From Lathyrus oleraceus (Eukaryota > Streptophyta > Magnoliopsida > Fabales > Fabaceae): 64,000 nucleotides of DNA. The stretch spans positions 132,610,354 through 132,674,353 of the forward strand of contig NC_066579.1 in assembly GCF_024323335.1 (NCBI RefSeq), read 5' to 3'. Both the position numbers and the translations under genes were made by a program. This document shows positions 12,310 to 24,667 of this stretch, one piece after another. Below the pieces are notes generated by a model. The model saw nothing but the letters and a program-made list of their open reading frames with translations. It was not told the origin of the DNA and made no database searches. Position 1 is the first letter of the stretch. The number at the start of each line of letters is the position of its first letter.

Positions 12310-12838
12310 TAATTATATTTTTGCAAATAATCAATTGGGATAAAATCAATGTAAACTCACCTCAAACTATAACTCCTTTGCCCTATTGCATTGAGGCATT
12401 TTTCAAAATCAATTACTTCTCGCCCCCGATGCGTGAGAACTTCAAAGGATAAACACAAACAACCAATATTTTTTAAGACGAACTACGAGGCTCTGATCCT
12501 TCAATAAATTTGAGGGTACGTAGACATAGAGTTGTAAGACTCTAGCGAGTATAATAATCAAAAAAATATTTTTAGGGCGTCCCTTATTAAAATAATAAAA
12601 AAAATTGTAAAAACATAAATAATTAAGCAATTAATAAATATTAAAGAAAACACCCTAGAAACACACATTAACCCTATAATTGAATGAGAATCTCATTGAG
12701 TACAATGGAGGTAAGGGGTGCCTAGTACCTTCCCCTTACTTAATCAACTCCCGAACCTGGCATCTCATCCTTAGTCTATATGTTTTATCATTATTTCTGT
12801 GTTCCTTATGAACGAATAAAGGATGGTGGCGACTCTGT
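12310..12838 (+). repeat. LTR 3' portion and primer-binding site of Ogre-like element A
   Basis: The segment 12340-12560 is repeated at 20700-20930, sharing GCCCCCGATGCGTGAGAAC and AGACGAACTACGAG. It ends in GAATAAAGGATGG and is followed by TGGCGACTCTGT at 12827-12838, the tRNA-Arg-like primer site. Internal sequence of element A starts here and runs on the plus strand. Confidence 0.75.
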
Positions 12839-13166
12839 CAATTTTCCAGCCGCGACAGCTACTGACTCTATTGGGGAGGATATTATACTTTTCCTAAAAA
12901 GAGTTCGTCATAAACTTTGGTTTTTAGGGTTATGTGTTTTTCGTTTGCTTGTTTATTTTTTGTTTATTTATTTGATTATTATTTTCTATTTCTTTCATAT
13001 ATTTTTTTATTATATGTTTCATTATATTGTCATCGTGTGGAAGAGATTCTTACATGTGTGAAGTCAAAACTCAGGCTTGAGGAAAAAGTAATAAGCTTAA
13101 GTAAGGGGTCGTCTTGTCTTGGCCATTGGGTTTCTCACCCCGTGGGGTCTTTGATGACGCTGGATA

Positions 13167-13450
13167 ATGCTGCCTCAACAAAGGCTGCAACAGTATCTAC
13201 TTCAGCAGCAGCCTCATGCACTCCATCAATCACAACAAAGGAAGCTTGGAAAAAACTTGGATTCTATACCAAAGTCTTATGGTCAATTGTTGAAGCCTTT
13301 TCTTAGAGGTGCCCTAGTGGAACTACAACCGAACAATCTTCCTCCTCGTCCATATCCTACAAGTTATGACGAGAATTCCCGATGTGAGCACAAAGTCTAA
13401 GACCTGATCGACAACGGGAAATTAACTTCCAAAAAGGAGTCCCATTGTTG
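13167..13450 (+). pseudogene. Gag remnant of Ogre-like element A
   Basis: The translated frame begins with a Gln-rich run and continues with a block like the C-terminal part of Tat/Ogre Gag: an IPKSYGQLL motif, a Pro-rich PPRPYPTSYD motif, then a Cys that should open the Gag zinc-knuckle-like segment. A VQDLID-like piece follows out of phase after a small deletion. No protease, reverse transcriptase or integrase follows before the short-repeat region. Element A is therefore internally deleted or non-autonomous. Confidence 0.6.
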
Positions 13451-13459
13451 AACGGTCAC

Positions 13460-14815
13460 TCCTTTATCTTTACAAGTGAAAGAACTTCAAGAAGTGTCTC
13501 CTAAAGCCAGTTGGATCAACAATGAAGCTCGTCCCTAGGATCAATAGACTTTATCATTTCTAGTTGTAATTTCTTTTTTTTTTGCTAAGGGTTGTTTGTA
13601 TTTAAAATATGTACTCTTTGAAAAGTAATTTTAATAAAATGAGCATGTATGTTTTTTGAATCAATCCATTCGTTTTCACTCTTTCTTATGCCATCATACA
13701 AAAACAATCAAACCTTTTCCATCTCTTCACCATTAACAAACTTAAGAGGAGAATGATGTAATAAATAACTGGATTTGCTGACTATGCTTTTAATAGTAAG
13801 ACCTGACTGATGATGTAAACCATTATTTCACTTCCAAAACACCGGAGAAATAAAGAGATAATCCATAGTCAACCCCCTCGAGCCAGAAGTCGGGGTTTCT
13901 TTTTCTATTAATAGAAAGCCCTTAATCTTAACCAGGGGCGGGGTAGTTCTTCAATTAAGTCAATGGTGCATTATAATCACAAGAGAATCATCGCATAGAT
14001 AAGAGGTTCAAGGATGTCTTCTTCCTTGCATACATCATCCAACATCGAGAAAGCTGAGAAAATACAAAGCACACGATAGCTAACATGGCAGTCATAACTT
14101 TTGAAATCAAAATCAAATATCACAAGAGAAAACCTAAAAAATTTACTTAGGAAAAATTTAGGGCATCATATTTCAGAAAAAGGCCCGCTAAATCAAAACT
14201 AAAAAGGAGTTGACTTATGCAAGAGTTATTGCATCCTAATGGATCACAAATTCAAAAGAATGGTTCCATGCAAAAAAAGGGATTAAAAATAAAAAAATGG
14301 AAACAAGCTTGTGAGTGAAAGTATGTGTCTGCCACCTCAAGAATCTCATCAGTGTTTGACCTATTACATCCATCATCATTACTATCAAAATTCTCTTGCA
14401 GACTAAATGTATTTTGTTGAATTAATTGGGTTTAGGAATGGAGATCATCAAGGAGAAGGGGTGGGTCTTAATCAAAATTTGAGCCTTATATCTTTTGTTT
14501 TATAAACTGTGAACCAGGCCACGTTATAACATTTAAAAGTCCTAATCGAAGCCAGGTTCACTATGAAAGCATACTCAATAAAATTTGCATTAAACTGACT
14601 CCAAATGTTTGTTAAATCATTGATAACCATCTTGTTTTATCACATTTTCACATCTTCATTTGTGCCAACCTCGTGACCAGATATCATATCGATACACCAT
14701 ATATGTTTTCCATAACAATTTTGTATTTTAAAAAACTTGCATGAGCATGGCGTTAGAATTACTTTTCAAAGAGAACATTTTTCTCATAAATCAATACTTA
14801 GCACAAAGGAAATAT
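13460..14815 (+). other. Untranslated internal region of element A
   Basis: No gene is recognised. This non-coding sequence lies between the gag remnant and the short-repeat blocks. A palindromic stretch around 13890-13930 pairs TCTATTAATAGA. It probably belongs to the long 3' untranslated region of the element. Confidence 0.45.
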
Positions 14816-15700
14816 CAGCAATGGTCTGATCAGGGGCATACCACTTCGAGACATTGCTGACTAGGGGCAAGTCACCTAAGGATCCTTCCAATTGGGGGAA
14901 AATCCTTATAGTCATGGGCAGATCATCTAAAGATCATACTAACTAGGGGAAAAGCATCCCAAGATCTGACCCACCAGTGTTGAATCACCTCTATGATCCT
15001 AATGATAAGGGGTGAACCTTTCAAGAGCTCATACTGGGGCAGGCCATCTAAGGAGCAAACTGGAGCCAACCACTCTGAAAGTTAGTTAGTCATGGGGCAT
15101 ACTTTCCCAAAAGTTCAAATATTGGGGCAATTCATATGAAGGTCACATCGCACCATTCTGGGACCCAAGTTTTCTTTCATGCAACTCTTCCAAATCCTAG
15201 TGACATGGCGCAAATCATTCCAAGAATGTATCAAGCACCAGTTAATCAGGGGCATACCTTGCAAGATTTAGATACTAGGGGTAGTCCTTATCAGGGTCAT
15301 GTCACAACATGGCATGATTCAAGTTCCTTCTCAAGACACTCCTCTAGACCCTAATAATCAGGGGCAGACTTTCAAGATTTAAATATTGGGATAGTTCATA
15401 TCAAGGTCATATTAAAGCATGGTGGGATCCAAGTTCCTTTTTAGGAAAATCCTTCAAAGAAGACATACAAACAAGGGCAATACCCTCCAACGCTCAATCA
15501 ATATGGGGCAGACCATTGTAAGGCTTGATCAAAAGAATCTGCTTCCCAAACACGAATCATCTGGGGCAGTTCATTCCAAGAGTCGATTAGTCAAGGGAAA
15601 ATCTCTCCAAGGCTCATACAATGGCATGTCGTCTCAAGGGCATGGTTAAGCTACTTCAAATTCATATTGATGCAAATTTCTTCAAATACCCAACAGGCTG
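14816..15700 (+). repeat. Degenerate short repeats, GGGGCA type
   Basis: About twenty irregular copies of a word like ATCAGGGGCATACC or ACTAGGGGAAAAGC occur every 30-60 bases. Open frames here are by-products of the repeat. Ogre elements are known for a hypervariable, tandem-repeat-rich 3' untranslated region, which fits this position between gag and the downstream LTR. Confidence 0.65.
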
Positions 15701-16029
15701 GGGGAATTATATGATATTGTAGGGAAAATCTCTCTCAAAACTTTCAAGATGTACGTACAAGCTCTGCCATACATCAACAATCGTCAAGTTCGAAATGTAT
15801 ATCGGGAAGTCATGTTGACATAATACCCTACCACCTTTTGACAAACAACCTTGTTACACAAGCAACCTCTCTAAGCCTTGCAGTCCCTGACTCACCACGG
15901 GAGTAGTTGTTAAAACATTCAAATCATTTTCATGCATTAATCATGTCGCTACGCTCTAGCGTCAAACCATGCATATCATCTCGTTCATCTATCACATTCC
16001 CATAACACGAATCTAACATCTATAAAAGC

Positions 16030-16145
16030 CCAACCTCACTTGGCACCTACATCCGAAAATCCCAACTTCATTTGGCATTCATCTCAAAATCCCAACTTTT
16101 ATTGGCATCTAACAAAAGTCCAACCTTGTTTGGCACTCAATACCT
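16030..16145 (+). repeat. Short tandem repeat, CAACCTxxxTTGGCA type
   Basis: Four degenerate copies of a unit of about 30 bases (CCCAACTTCATTTGGCATTCATC and variants) lie head to tail. This is a second, unrelated repeat family in the same untranslated region. Confidence 0.6.
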
Positions 16146-16711
16146 ACAAATGTCTCAATCTTCAACAACACAACCCAAGACTATTACATTGCATGCATCA
16201 ATCATCTCATAAATACATCATATCAAGCGTAGCATATCCATGAATGTGGAGCATTACATCGTACAAATTCTAAACATGCATACATAACATATGATGAAAC
16301 GCGGGATTCATCATAAGAGTATGGATCAATCCCCATCTAAATCAGCGATAGATCTCCATCTAAGCTTCTCCCTAGCTCTTTTCTCACTTTACATCCCAGT
16401 AAGTTATTCTTAAGGACAATTCCCCAACAAGTATCCTTGGAACTCATTCTCTAAGTAGAAAATACTTAGCAACATTACCCCCATTGTGCCTTAATGGTAG
16501 ACATCTACTTCACTAGATCCTTGCAAGGATTTCTTAGAACTTTCCCCCCGCACTCGCATTCCTTAGGGAACCTCGTCTAGAAGCATATTCCCTAGTAGAC
16601 AGTCGTCTTACGTGACACTAGTCTTCCCCAGTAGAGACATCAAGTTATTTTATCAATATCCTTTTTACTCATTTCTTCTTAGAGAGCTCCCCGACATAAG
16701 TTCTATTACCA

Positions 16712-17000
16712 TTGTCACTTTGTTTATTACACCACTGTTCACTTTGGTTCTTACGCCGTTTTCATTCAGTTACTTCGGTTCTTACAATGTTGTCATTCAG
16801 TCACTTCGGTTCTTACACTGTTGTCATCCAGTCACTTCAGTTCTTACACCGCCGTCATACTTTCACTTTGATCCTTACACCGTTTGTTTTTTCACTTCGA
16901 TTCTTACACCATTTGTCATCTTGTTTTATGGTTCTTATGCAGCTATTATTTCCTTCATATATTTCGGATCTTACATCAATTTTCTTTCCAATAATGAGTT
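16712..17000 (+). repeat. Tandem repeat, unit about 30 bp, GGTTCTTACACCG type
   Basis: About eight degenerate head-to-tail copies of a unit like TTCGGTTCTTACACTGTTGTC are seen. Overlapping frames of 102 and 150 aa are open only because the unit lacks stops, and they do not look like proteins. Confidence 0.7.
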
Positions 17001-17224
17001 ATCGATTCTTATACCGATGATGATCGAAGTCCAATCCCCAGCTATACCAGTACAATTCCACTAGTAGGAATGCTTATTAGTCTTCCCTAGTAAGTAAATT
17101 CTCCACAAAGCCTTTTCAATAAAGGATTTCCCCAGCAAACTCACTCACCGTGAGTCGTCAAAAGAATATATCCAGTAGTCTGTCATACTGAATGATCGTT
17201 ATCAACCAGTAAGCAGGTTTTCAC

Positions 17225-18475
17225 CCCTCACATCCCCAGCTTATTAAGTTATCCCACACAACGGATGTGTTCCATAAAATACACCGTGGTTTTATCATAG
17301 GGTTACACCGGGGTTTTTCAAGGGGTTCCACCAAAGGTTTCATTAAAGAGTTTTTACCAGGAGTTGCATTAGGGGTTTCAAAAGAAGTATAAAGGATTTT
17401 CATCAAGGGGTCCTATCAAGGGATTTTACCAAGGGATTTTATCAAAGGAGTTTTATCAAAGGGGTTCAATCAAGGTGTTTTCGTCATTGAATTATCCACC
17501 AAGGGTTCACCAGGGTTTTACCAAGAAGTTTCAACAAAGTGTTATTATCAAGGGGTTTCATCATGGATCTATCAAAGGGTTTCACCAGAATTTTCTATCA
17601 AAGGGTTCCACCAAAATTTTATCAAGGGATTTTCTCAAAAGGGTTTTGTCAAGGGATTTTTATCAAAAAGGATTATTAGGAATGTCATAGAAAGATTCAA
17701 TCAATGGATTCTGCTAGAATCTTACTAAGGGGTTTCATCCAGAGTGATCGGGGTATCAGTAGAGTACTACCCATTCCCATAAAATGATCGGATAATCATG
17801 GGGATCGTATGCAAGTTTCACCTAGAAGGGTTAAAATTGATGAAAAAGGGTTTCATCAAGATGTTTCATCAAAGGTTCCATTAGGGGTTTCATTATATTT
17901 TTATCAGAGGGGTTTCATCAGGGTTTTATCAAAGGGTTCCACCAGGTTTTCACCATGGATTTCACCAAGGATTTTATCAGGGGTTTCATCAAAGGATTCT
18001 ATCAATGGGTTCTATCAGGAGTCTCATCAAGGGGTTTCACCAAATTTATATCAAGGGGTTTCATCAAGGTATTTCATCAAAAGATTTTTATCAAGGGTTT
18101 CATCTAGGGATTCTATCCGAAGTTTCATCAAAGGGTTCCATAAAGGGGGTCTACCAGAACTTTATCAAGGGGTTTCACCAGAGGGGTTTTAGCTAAAGTG
18201 ATTGTGGTATCACTAAAGTCCTACCCAACACCAGGGACATGATCAGATGATCATAGGAATAATATGTAAGTGTCACTAGGAGAGGTTGAAACTGTTCATC
18301 AAGGAACTAGTCGAGGGGTTCCATTAGGGATTTTTCAAAAGGGTTTCATCAAGGTCTTATCATCAGGGGTTCCATCATAAGTTGTATAAGGGGTTTCATC
18401 AATTGTTTTGCCGAGGATTTTATTAAGAGTTTCATCAAGGGTTCTACCAAGGTTATCAAACAGCGACTAGAGGAT
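17225..18475 (+). repeat. Long degenerate tandem repeat, GGGGTTTCATCAA type
   Basis: More than forty copies of a unit of about 15-20 bases (GGGGTTTCATCAAGG with many variants) fill the stretch. Two interruptions around 17730-17800 and 18190-18290 themselves resemble each other (GATCGGGGTATCAGTAGAG and GATTGTGGTATCACTAAAG). The open frames inside read as repeated SIKGFHQ-like words and are artefacts. Confidence 0.75.
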
Positions 18476-18720
18476 TGTCTGAGTCCTGCCCGATTTCTAT
18501 AATTATGGGAATCAAATGCAAGGAGATATTATTAGGGATACATCAAAGTAGGGTGCCAACAGAGCATCAAGGATTGGTCAATCCTTGCTCAGCTCTGGAG
18601 TCTATTAATCCCGCGGTCAAAATTATGGTTCCTCTTTATATTTAACCATCTTCTCCCTGAGAAGATGAAGACTCGTCATCATCATCATCTCAGTTTGAAG
18701 CTGATTAAATAAGGGTAGCT

Positions 18721-21700
18721 TTCGTATCCCAAATTTTGACCATTCCTCTTTTTCTTTTTCAACTAACTCAGAGTTTAGATTATTGATATGTCTAGAGTCT
18801 CATACAAGTTATTTGTTAAAATCCAATGACCTAAAAAAGTCAAAGGAGGATCATTTTGACTATTTAGGAGTTTTTATCTCATCATACTTTAGTTGATATT
18901 TTTGAGCTTTCCAGGGTATAATTTTTATTTTTGTTTAATATATAGTTTCAATTAATTAACTAATTAGGATAACATATAATCCTTACTTTAGAAAAGAAAT
19001 TAGGACTAACTAGAAAAATATTTAGAGGTTTATTATTATTAGTTAGAATTTGACTATGATTAATTAGTAAAATTAAATAATTTATTAAGTATTTAAATTA
19101 TATTATTTTTGCATGCCTTTTCCTTTTTACCTTTTATTTCTCTTTTTCCATAAAATTTGTATCTTTTTTAAACTAATTTATTATTTTAATTAATTTTCCT
19201 TTTATATAAATATTTTTTTAATAATTTTATTTTATGCATTTTTAGTAAAAAAAAATTTAAGTAAAGGATTTTAATTTTAATTTTTTTATTTTTATTTTAG
19301 GTATTTTCAAAAATAATTATTATTTTATTTATTTTAGTCCAAGAAGAGTAAAAAAAAATATTATTATCATTATTTTCCTTCTTTCATTTTTTATTATTAT
19401 TATTAATTATTTTATATTTATTATCGTTATTTTTAAGTTAAATGAGAGTTATGTATTATATTAGTTATTACCGTTATTATAAAAAAAACAAGAAAACTCT
19501 TTTTTTATTATTACGGTAATTAGAAAAGTCAAGTATTATTATTATTAATTATGGTTAGTTATTGAAAAAATAAATTCATTATTATTTGTTATTATTAAAA
19601 AAAATGATGAGATCACAAACCTTTCAAATATCAAAAAATACGTTTCATCTCTTTCCATTCTTTCCAAAATATTGATCTAGTTATTTTTGTAATCATATTA
19701 TTATTATAACATTACTAAAAAAATCATATAAAAAAATAAAAAATATATTTTGTTTTTAAATCTTTGGTGTTAACTTTTTTCAACTATTTCGCCTTTAATT
19801 CTTAATAAAAAAGAGTTATTAATAATGAAAAATTCAAAAATATCTTATTCTTAAAATTAAAAATCATTTCAAAATATTTTCTTTTTAAAAACTATTCCAA
19901 AAATATTTGATTCCTAAACAAAAAATCATTAACTTCTTTTTAACTTTGTTTTTAATATAATTTTAATTGCCTTTATTCCTAATCAAGTTTCTAACATTTT
20001 CTCTTAGTATAAATTTACTCAATTTCTACAAAACAAAAAAAAGGCTTCAACTTGTACATATTACGTGAAAAACAATAACAAAACATTTCATCACTATCAA
20101 ATTTCAACATCCATCCACAGTTTACAAATCCATTACCAATGTTGTTTCTCTTCACATTAAAGAACAACAACTAAACCATAAATCTTCAACATCCATTAAA
20201 AAAAGGAAGAAAGAATCTCACACCAGAGGAGAACAAAAGGAGATAGAGGAGTTCTGGGCAGAAAAGAGAAAGAATGAGAAAAGAGACACCTTTACTCTAA
20301 GGCAAGAAGGAGCAGAAGAAAGAAGCGAATTTTACTCCCTAAGTTATATAATTATTTTGATATTTAAAGAAGGAGTGGAATAAATTAAGGAATAAATTAA
20401 GGGATAAACATCAAGGATAAAGGATATGGTGTTTGAGATTATATAATTAAACTTTTAATATTTTTGTTAAAATAACTATATATATAATATCACTATGAAT
20501 TATTTTCTTAAATCAAAATACTTAGTTTTTTTTTCAATCAATCAAAAAGAGTATGTCATTTAGTATATGATATTATGGATAACCAATATAATATTTGGGT
20601 TTATATAATTAACATTTTAATAATTTCATTAAATAAATATATAATATCATTTTTATTAAATAAATTAATAATTATATTTTTGCAAATAATCAATTGAGAT
20701 AAAATCAATCTAAACTCACCTCAAACTACAAGTTCTCTGCCTTATTGCATTGAGGAAGTTTTCAAAATCAATTACTTCTTCGCCCCCGATGCGTGAGAAC
20801 TTTCAAAGGATGAAAGCAACTAACCAACCAATATTTTTTAAGACGAACTACGAGACTTTGATCCTTCAAATAATTTGAGGGTGAGGGTGTGTAAGCATAT
20901 AGTTGTAAGACTCTAGCGAGTATAATAATTAAAAAAAATTAGGACTTTCCTTATTAAAATAATAAAATATTTTTGTAAATAAATAAATAATTAAACAATT
21001 AATAAAGATTAAAACAAACATCCTATGATTTAAAAAGACATGTCAAATATATTAGGACATTTGTGGTAATGAATATGAAATGAAAGAAGTAAGTTTAAGG
21101 TTTACCTCACTTAGATGTTAAGTCGCCAAGTTATAAGGCATGTCAGTATGTTTAAACAAGTGACATGGAGAGAAAAAATAAGTTACAATGATGACTTATT
21201 TTAAAGAGAGTCAATGTTACCTTTCTTTTATAGAAGGTCTATAGTACACTTCAAAACATTTTACCATGTTAGGAGGAAGACATCGATCATCAACATGCAA
21301 CTCCATACACCCACCAACAAAATCAGGTTAATGAAAGAAAAAACATGCCAATAAAAATGGTTAAATGTATGCTTTATGAGAAAGGGTTGTCTAAAGATTA
21401 TTTATAAAAGATGCAAACATTATTGTATTTTTTTCTTAATAAAATTTCCATAAAAGTAGTAGATAGGAAGACTTCTGTTGATCCTTGGTTTGGCTATAAA
21501 CCCCTCTGAAAAAAATTAAAAATATTTGGATGGTTGTGTTTTGCTTATGTGCCACAGGTTAAAAGAGACATGTTAGACAACATAGCTCAACTTGGTATCT
21601 TTGTGAGTTATATAGTTCAACTTCTAAAAGTTACAAAGTTTTCCAATCTCACACATGGATAAGTATGGATACGCACTTCATGGACAATGAGAATTGGAGC

Positions 21701-22706
21701 TAGAATGATAAAACAAAGAAGTTCATAGTTTCCTTTGGCCTTGTACGGGTTTTAAACAAGTCCCTACAGCTTGGTATAGCATAACTGATGAGTACTTAAT
21801 TAAATTAGGCTTTGTTAAAGGTGAATCCACTTTGGTGATCAATCTAATTGTATTGTGATGTCTTTGTATGTTGATGATCTTTTGGTTATCGGCACTAGTG
21901 TTGAACATGTTCCACAATTCTAGGATGAAATGAAGCAAGTCTTTGAGATGTGAGATTTTTGAGAAATGTCTTATTTCATTGGTATGAAAGTTAAACAAAA
22001 AGAAAAAGAAATGGTGATATCTATAAATGAAGTATGCAAAAGAGATGTTAAAGAAATTCGACAAAGAGAACAATAAAATCACAAGCACTCTATGTGTCCA
22101 AAGGAGAAGCTATGCAAGGATGATGAGGAAAACCAAAATGATGGAAGTTTAATTGGATGCTTATTATATTTTACAATTACAAGACCAAATGTTTTATGTG
22201 ATGTAAGTGTACTGTCAAGATACATGAATTTTCTTAAAGAAACTCATTTTAAAGAAGCAAAATGAGTGTTGAGGTAAGAAACTCATTTTAAAGAAGCAAA
22301 ATGAGTCTTGAGGTATATAAAGGGAACCTTATATTATGGGACCAAGTTGTCTTGTTTACAAAACTTCTCGTCGTCTCATCGTAAGGTTATTCAGATATTT
22401 ATTGGATAGGATCATTAGAAGAAATTATACGTTCCTCGGGCTATTCTCTTTGTGTTTCAAAAAATAAGATTTTTTTGCATAATCAACAACTTAAGCAGAT
22501 TTTATTGCATCCACTACAGTCGTTAATAAAAAAAATGAGATTATTATGAGTAGGGATTTTTGGAGAAAGACTAGTGATATATTGAAAGTATTTGAGCGAA
22601 TTGTAAAGGTTTTGAGACTAGTTGATGATGATGAGAAATCAACAATGAGTTTTATAGGATTTTATCAGTATTTTCCCTTTTCTTTTTTAGAATAAATAAA
22701 ATTCGG
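18721..22706 (+). repeat. Second LTR of element A, with insertions
   Basis: A segment beginning about 18721 is repeated, inverted, at 148-235. It continues through very AT-rich sequence, a decayed copy of the 1.25-kb array unit (19560-20370) and a block homologous to 12340-12560 (20700-20930). The match resumes at an LTR end at 22640-22706. Between 21000 and 22640 lies foreign sequence that includes a copia fragment. The extent is inferred from landmarks in the other LTR, and a single uninterrupted origin is not proved. Confidence 0.55.
21455..22545 (+). pseudogene. Broken Ty1-copia pol (integrase end, reverse transcriptase, RNase H start)
   Basis: Short frames on the plus strand show the end of a copia integrase (KIFG, then a KRDMLD-like motif around 21515-21600). 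After a large deletion comes reverse transcriptase, with a YVDDLLVIG active-site motif from 21867. A SYFIGMKV-like segment follows, then an LIGCLLYFTITRPNV-like stretch of the RT/RNase H junction. Several stops and frameshifts interrupt it. A 30-base stretch (ACTCATTTTAAAGAAGCAAAATGAGT) is duplicated in tandem at 22241-22303. It is not functional. Confidence 0.8.
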
Positions 22707-22717
22707 TGGCGACTCTG
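22640..22717 (+). repeat. LTR end and primer-binding site
   Basis: AATAAATAAAATTCGG is followed by TGGCGACTCTG at 22707-22717, the same tRNA-Arg-like primer site as at 6646 and 12827. A near-palindrome, GTGAGCG..CGCTCGTG, and an ATTTTTCAAGATGCGACACA word come next. The last of these also occurs after the primer site at 54780 (minus strand). Confidence 0.7.
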
Positions 22718-22769
22718 TTAAATCATTCCGTGAGCGCGCAAACGCTCGTGAGATAATATTTTTCAAGAT

Positions 22770-22985
22770 GCGACACAAACACCATTTAAGACATTTTTTA
22801 AAGTAATGAACCATATTTCCTCTCACAAGCACTTCTAACTTCTTTTGAAAGGTGTTAATCAAGTTGGAGTGAAACTCCTTGACAATCTGAGTATTATATG
22901 AAAAAGGATGTTTGCAGAACTTTTTCCACTTCGGGCCAGTTATGATGCGCCCGATCTTGGTCAGTGAGATGAAAATCCTCATCTT
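22770..22985 (-). pseudogene. Remnant of a plant retroelement-associated protein
   Basis: The minus-strand frame contains a WKKFCKHP motif, then IVKEFHSNL and LEVLVRGNMVHY-like text. This matches my recollection of the 'putative plant transposon protein' domain found in many plant repeats (W..FC, VREFYANL, VRGK.V.F). It is short, has no proper start context and runs into LTR sequence. The call is tentative. Confidence 0.4.
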
Positions 22986-23640
22986 CTAAGTCAAAAATAA
23001 ATCCTCTTTTTGAAATCACATTTCTCGAAGCAAATAATTTAGTGAATCTCTTAACGTTCTTTAATCGTTATCTCTCAAATGTTTCTTGTTTTCGTTCAAA
23101 TTTCTTCTAAATTTGTAGAATGAAATGGAAGAAAGTTGAACAATAAAAAATGCATATGTTAGGGATCGAACCCATGTGCAAATAATTTTATCCCTCGATT
23201 TTTTAATAACCAAGGAATAAAGTGGAATACTTTTCATGACGTCATTCCTTACCTCGACTTTGTAACCGAGATTAAATGAATTTTGCGTCTAACGTTAGAT
23301 TAAATGCATATAATTATTTTATAAATCAATTTGAAAAGATATATGTTCAGCTAGGGCTAAATGATTAAACAATCCACATTAGATATAATAAATTCAAGTT
23401 TATTTTACCTGTCGATTATATTTTAAAATCTAGAGGATATGTTTTTTTTTGCTATTTAAAACTTTCTCAAAGGATCTCACTAGAGATCGAATTTATAACC
23501 ATTGCCACTTTGTCCTTCGGTTATTCAGAAACGAGCGAGTAAAATGATTTTTCATGTCGGACATTGTTACTTCTCTTGTGTAGCCAAGATAAAATGTGTT
23601 TTTTATAGAAGTGTTTAAAAATGACTAAAAGATTAATAAT
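22986..23640. other. Non-coding, transposon-like words
   Basis: No gene is seen. Around 23160-23300 and 23460-23600 there are imperfect complementary words such as CCTCGATTTTTTAATAACC with CTCGACTTTGTAACCGAG. These look like subterminal repeats of decayed CACTA-type elements. Confidence 0.35.
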
Positions 23641-23687
23641 TAAAATTTGAGGATCAAAATTATTTAAATTTTAATATTATTATTTAT

Positions 23688-23698
23688 ATTATTATTAT

Positions 23699-23790
<92 letters not shown>
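23688..23790. repeat. (ATT)n/(AAT)n microsatellite, hairpin-forming
   Basis: The run starts with ATT triplets, switches to about ten AAT triplets (about 23700-23730) and back to about twenty ATT triplets. The complementary halves could fold on themselves. It is likely length-polymorphic. Confidence 0.95.
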
Positions 23791-23791
<1 letters not shown>

Positions 23792-23890
23792 TAAGTGTAA
23801 GCATATCTTGTAATGATTCATGGACCAGCCTTCGAGTATCCGACAAGAAAAATGCTTTTGGATATTATATTTATAAATTAATATTTATTT

Positions 23891-24191
23891 AACACTTGTT
23901 AGTCCACAAAACATTATGCACACTGTGTTACTTTGGTCTATTGCCACACTAGATAGCTGCCAAAGAATATGCATGATTTGCTTTGATATATTGCCACACT
24001 CGCTAGCCCCCAAAAAACTCATGCATGCATTAAAAGTTAATTCTGTTTATCATATCGTTTTGTTTTTACATTTACCGTCAGCTATGGTAAGAAGACGTCT
24101 CTATAAATTGCTTCATACAAGAATGAAATAATGCAACATAAAACAAAGGTCTCATAAAAACAAGTGTAGCTGGTTTTCTTTCGATCAAACA
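23891..24191 (+). promoter_or_regulatory. Promoter and 5' leader of PA1 copy 2
   Basis: The region is collinear with the copy-1 promoter from its first base. The TATA box TATAAA is at 24102-24107, 90 bases before the ATG. RY motifs are CATGCATGCAT at 24020-24030 and the inverted core TGCATG at 23970-23975. Copy 2 differs from copy 1 by a few substitutions and a small insertion after TTAAAAGTTAATT. Only about 300 bases are shared, and beyond that the flanks are unrelated. Confidence 0.7.
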
Positions 24192-24667
24192 ATGGCTTCT
24201 GTTAAACTCGCTTCTTTGATTGTCCTGTTTGCCACATTAGGTACGTAATTTATCCATCTTTCTTACCAATATAATACATGCATCTTTGGTTGTTCCAATT
24301 TTAGTTGACTTTGCCAATTGCAGGTATGTTCCTGACAAAAAACGTAGGAGCAGCAAGCTGCAATGGGGTTTGTTCTCCATTTGAGATGCCACCATGTGGC
24401 ACTTCAGCCTGTCGATGTATCCCTGTTGGTCTAGTTATTGGTTACTGCAGAAATCCATCTGGAGTTTTCTTGAGGACGAATGATGAACACCCTAACTTAT
24501 GTGAGTCTGATGCCGATTGTAGGAAGAAAGGAAGTGGGAAGTTTTGCGGTCATTATCCTAATCCTGATATTGAATATGGATGGTGTTTTGCCTCTAAATC
24601 TGAAGCAGAAGACTTTTTCTCTAAGATTACCCCAAAAGACTTGTTGAAGAGTGTTTCCACTGCTTAA
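24192..24667 (+). CDS. PA1: Albumin-1 (PA1) precursor, copy 2
   Basis: This intact gene encodes the same sulphur-rich seed albumin precursor as copy 1. Exons are 24192-24240 and 24324-24667, with an 83-base intron that looks identical to that of copy 1. The product is 130 aa, the usual length for pea PA1 precursors. The order is signal peptide (about residues 1-26), six-Cys knottin PA1b with Val at mature position 28, a linker, and the four-Cys PA1a part ending SVSTA. It differs from copy 1 at five or six residues (for example Lys-Arg and Asn-Lys changes in PA1a) and keeps the TAA that copy 1 has lost. PA1b binds the insect V-ATPase and is toxic to cereal weevils (established for pea). Seed expression is likely from the RY boxes upstream. 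Confidence 0.95.

Noticed and set aside
16612..17064. Open frame of 150 aa with hydrophobic repeats, like a membrane protein
   Set aside because: It is the GGTTCTTACACCG tandem repeat translated. The overlapping frame is equally open, so the hydrophobicity comes from the repeat.
17809..18196. Open frames of 127 and 63 aa rich in KGFHQ-type words
   Set aside because: They are produced by the GGGGTTTCATCAA repeat and are open in two frames at once, with no protein-like composition.
16712..18475. Regularly repeated words suggestive of a CRISPR array
   Set aside because: Repeats are contiguous and degenerate without unique spacers, and the DNA is nuclear plant sequence.
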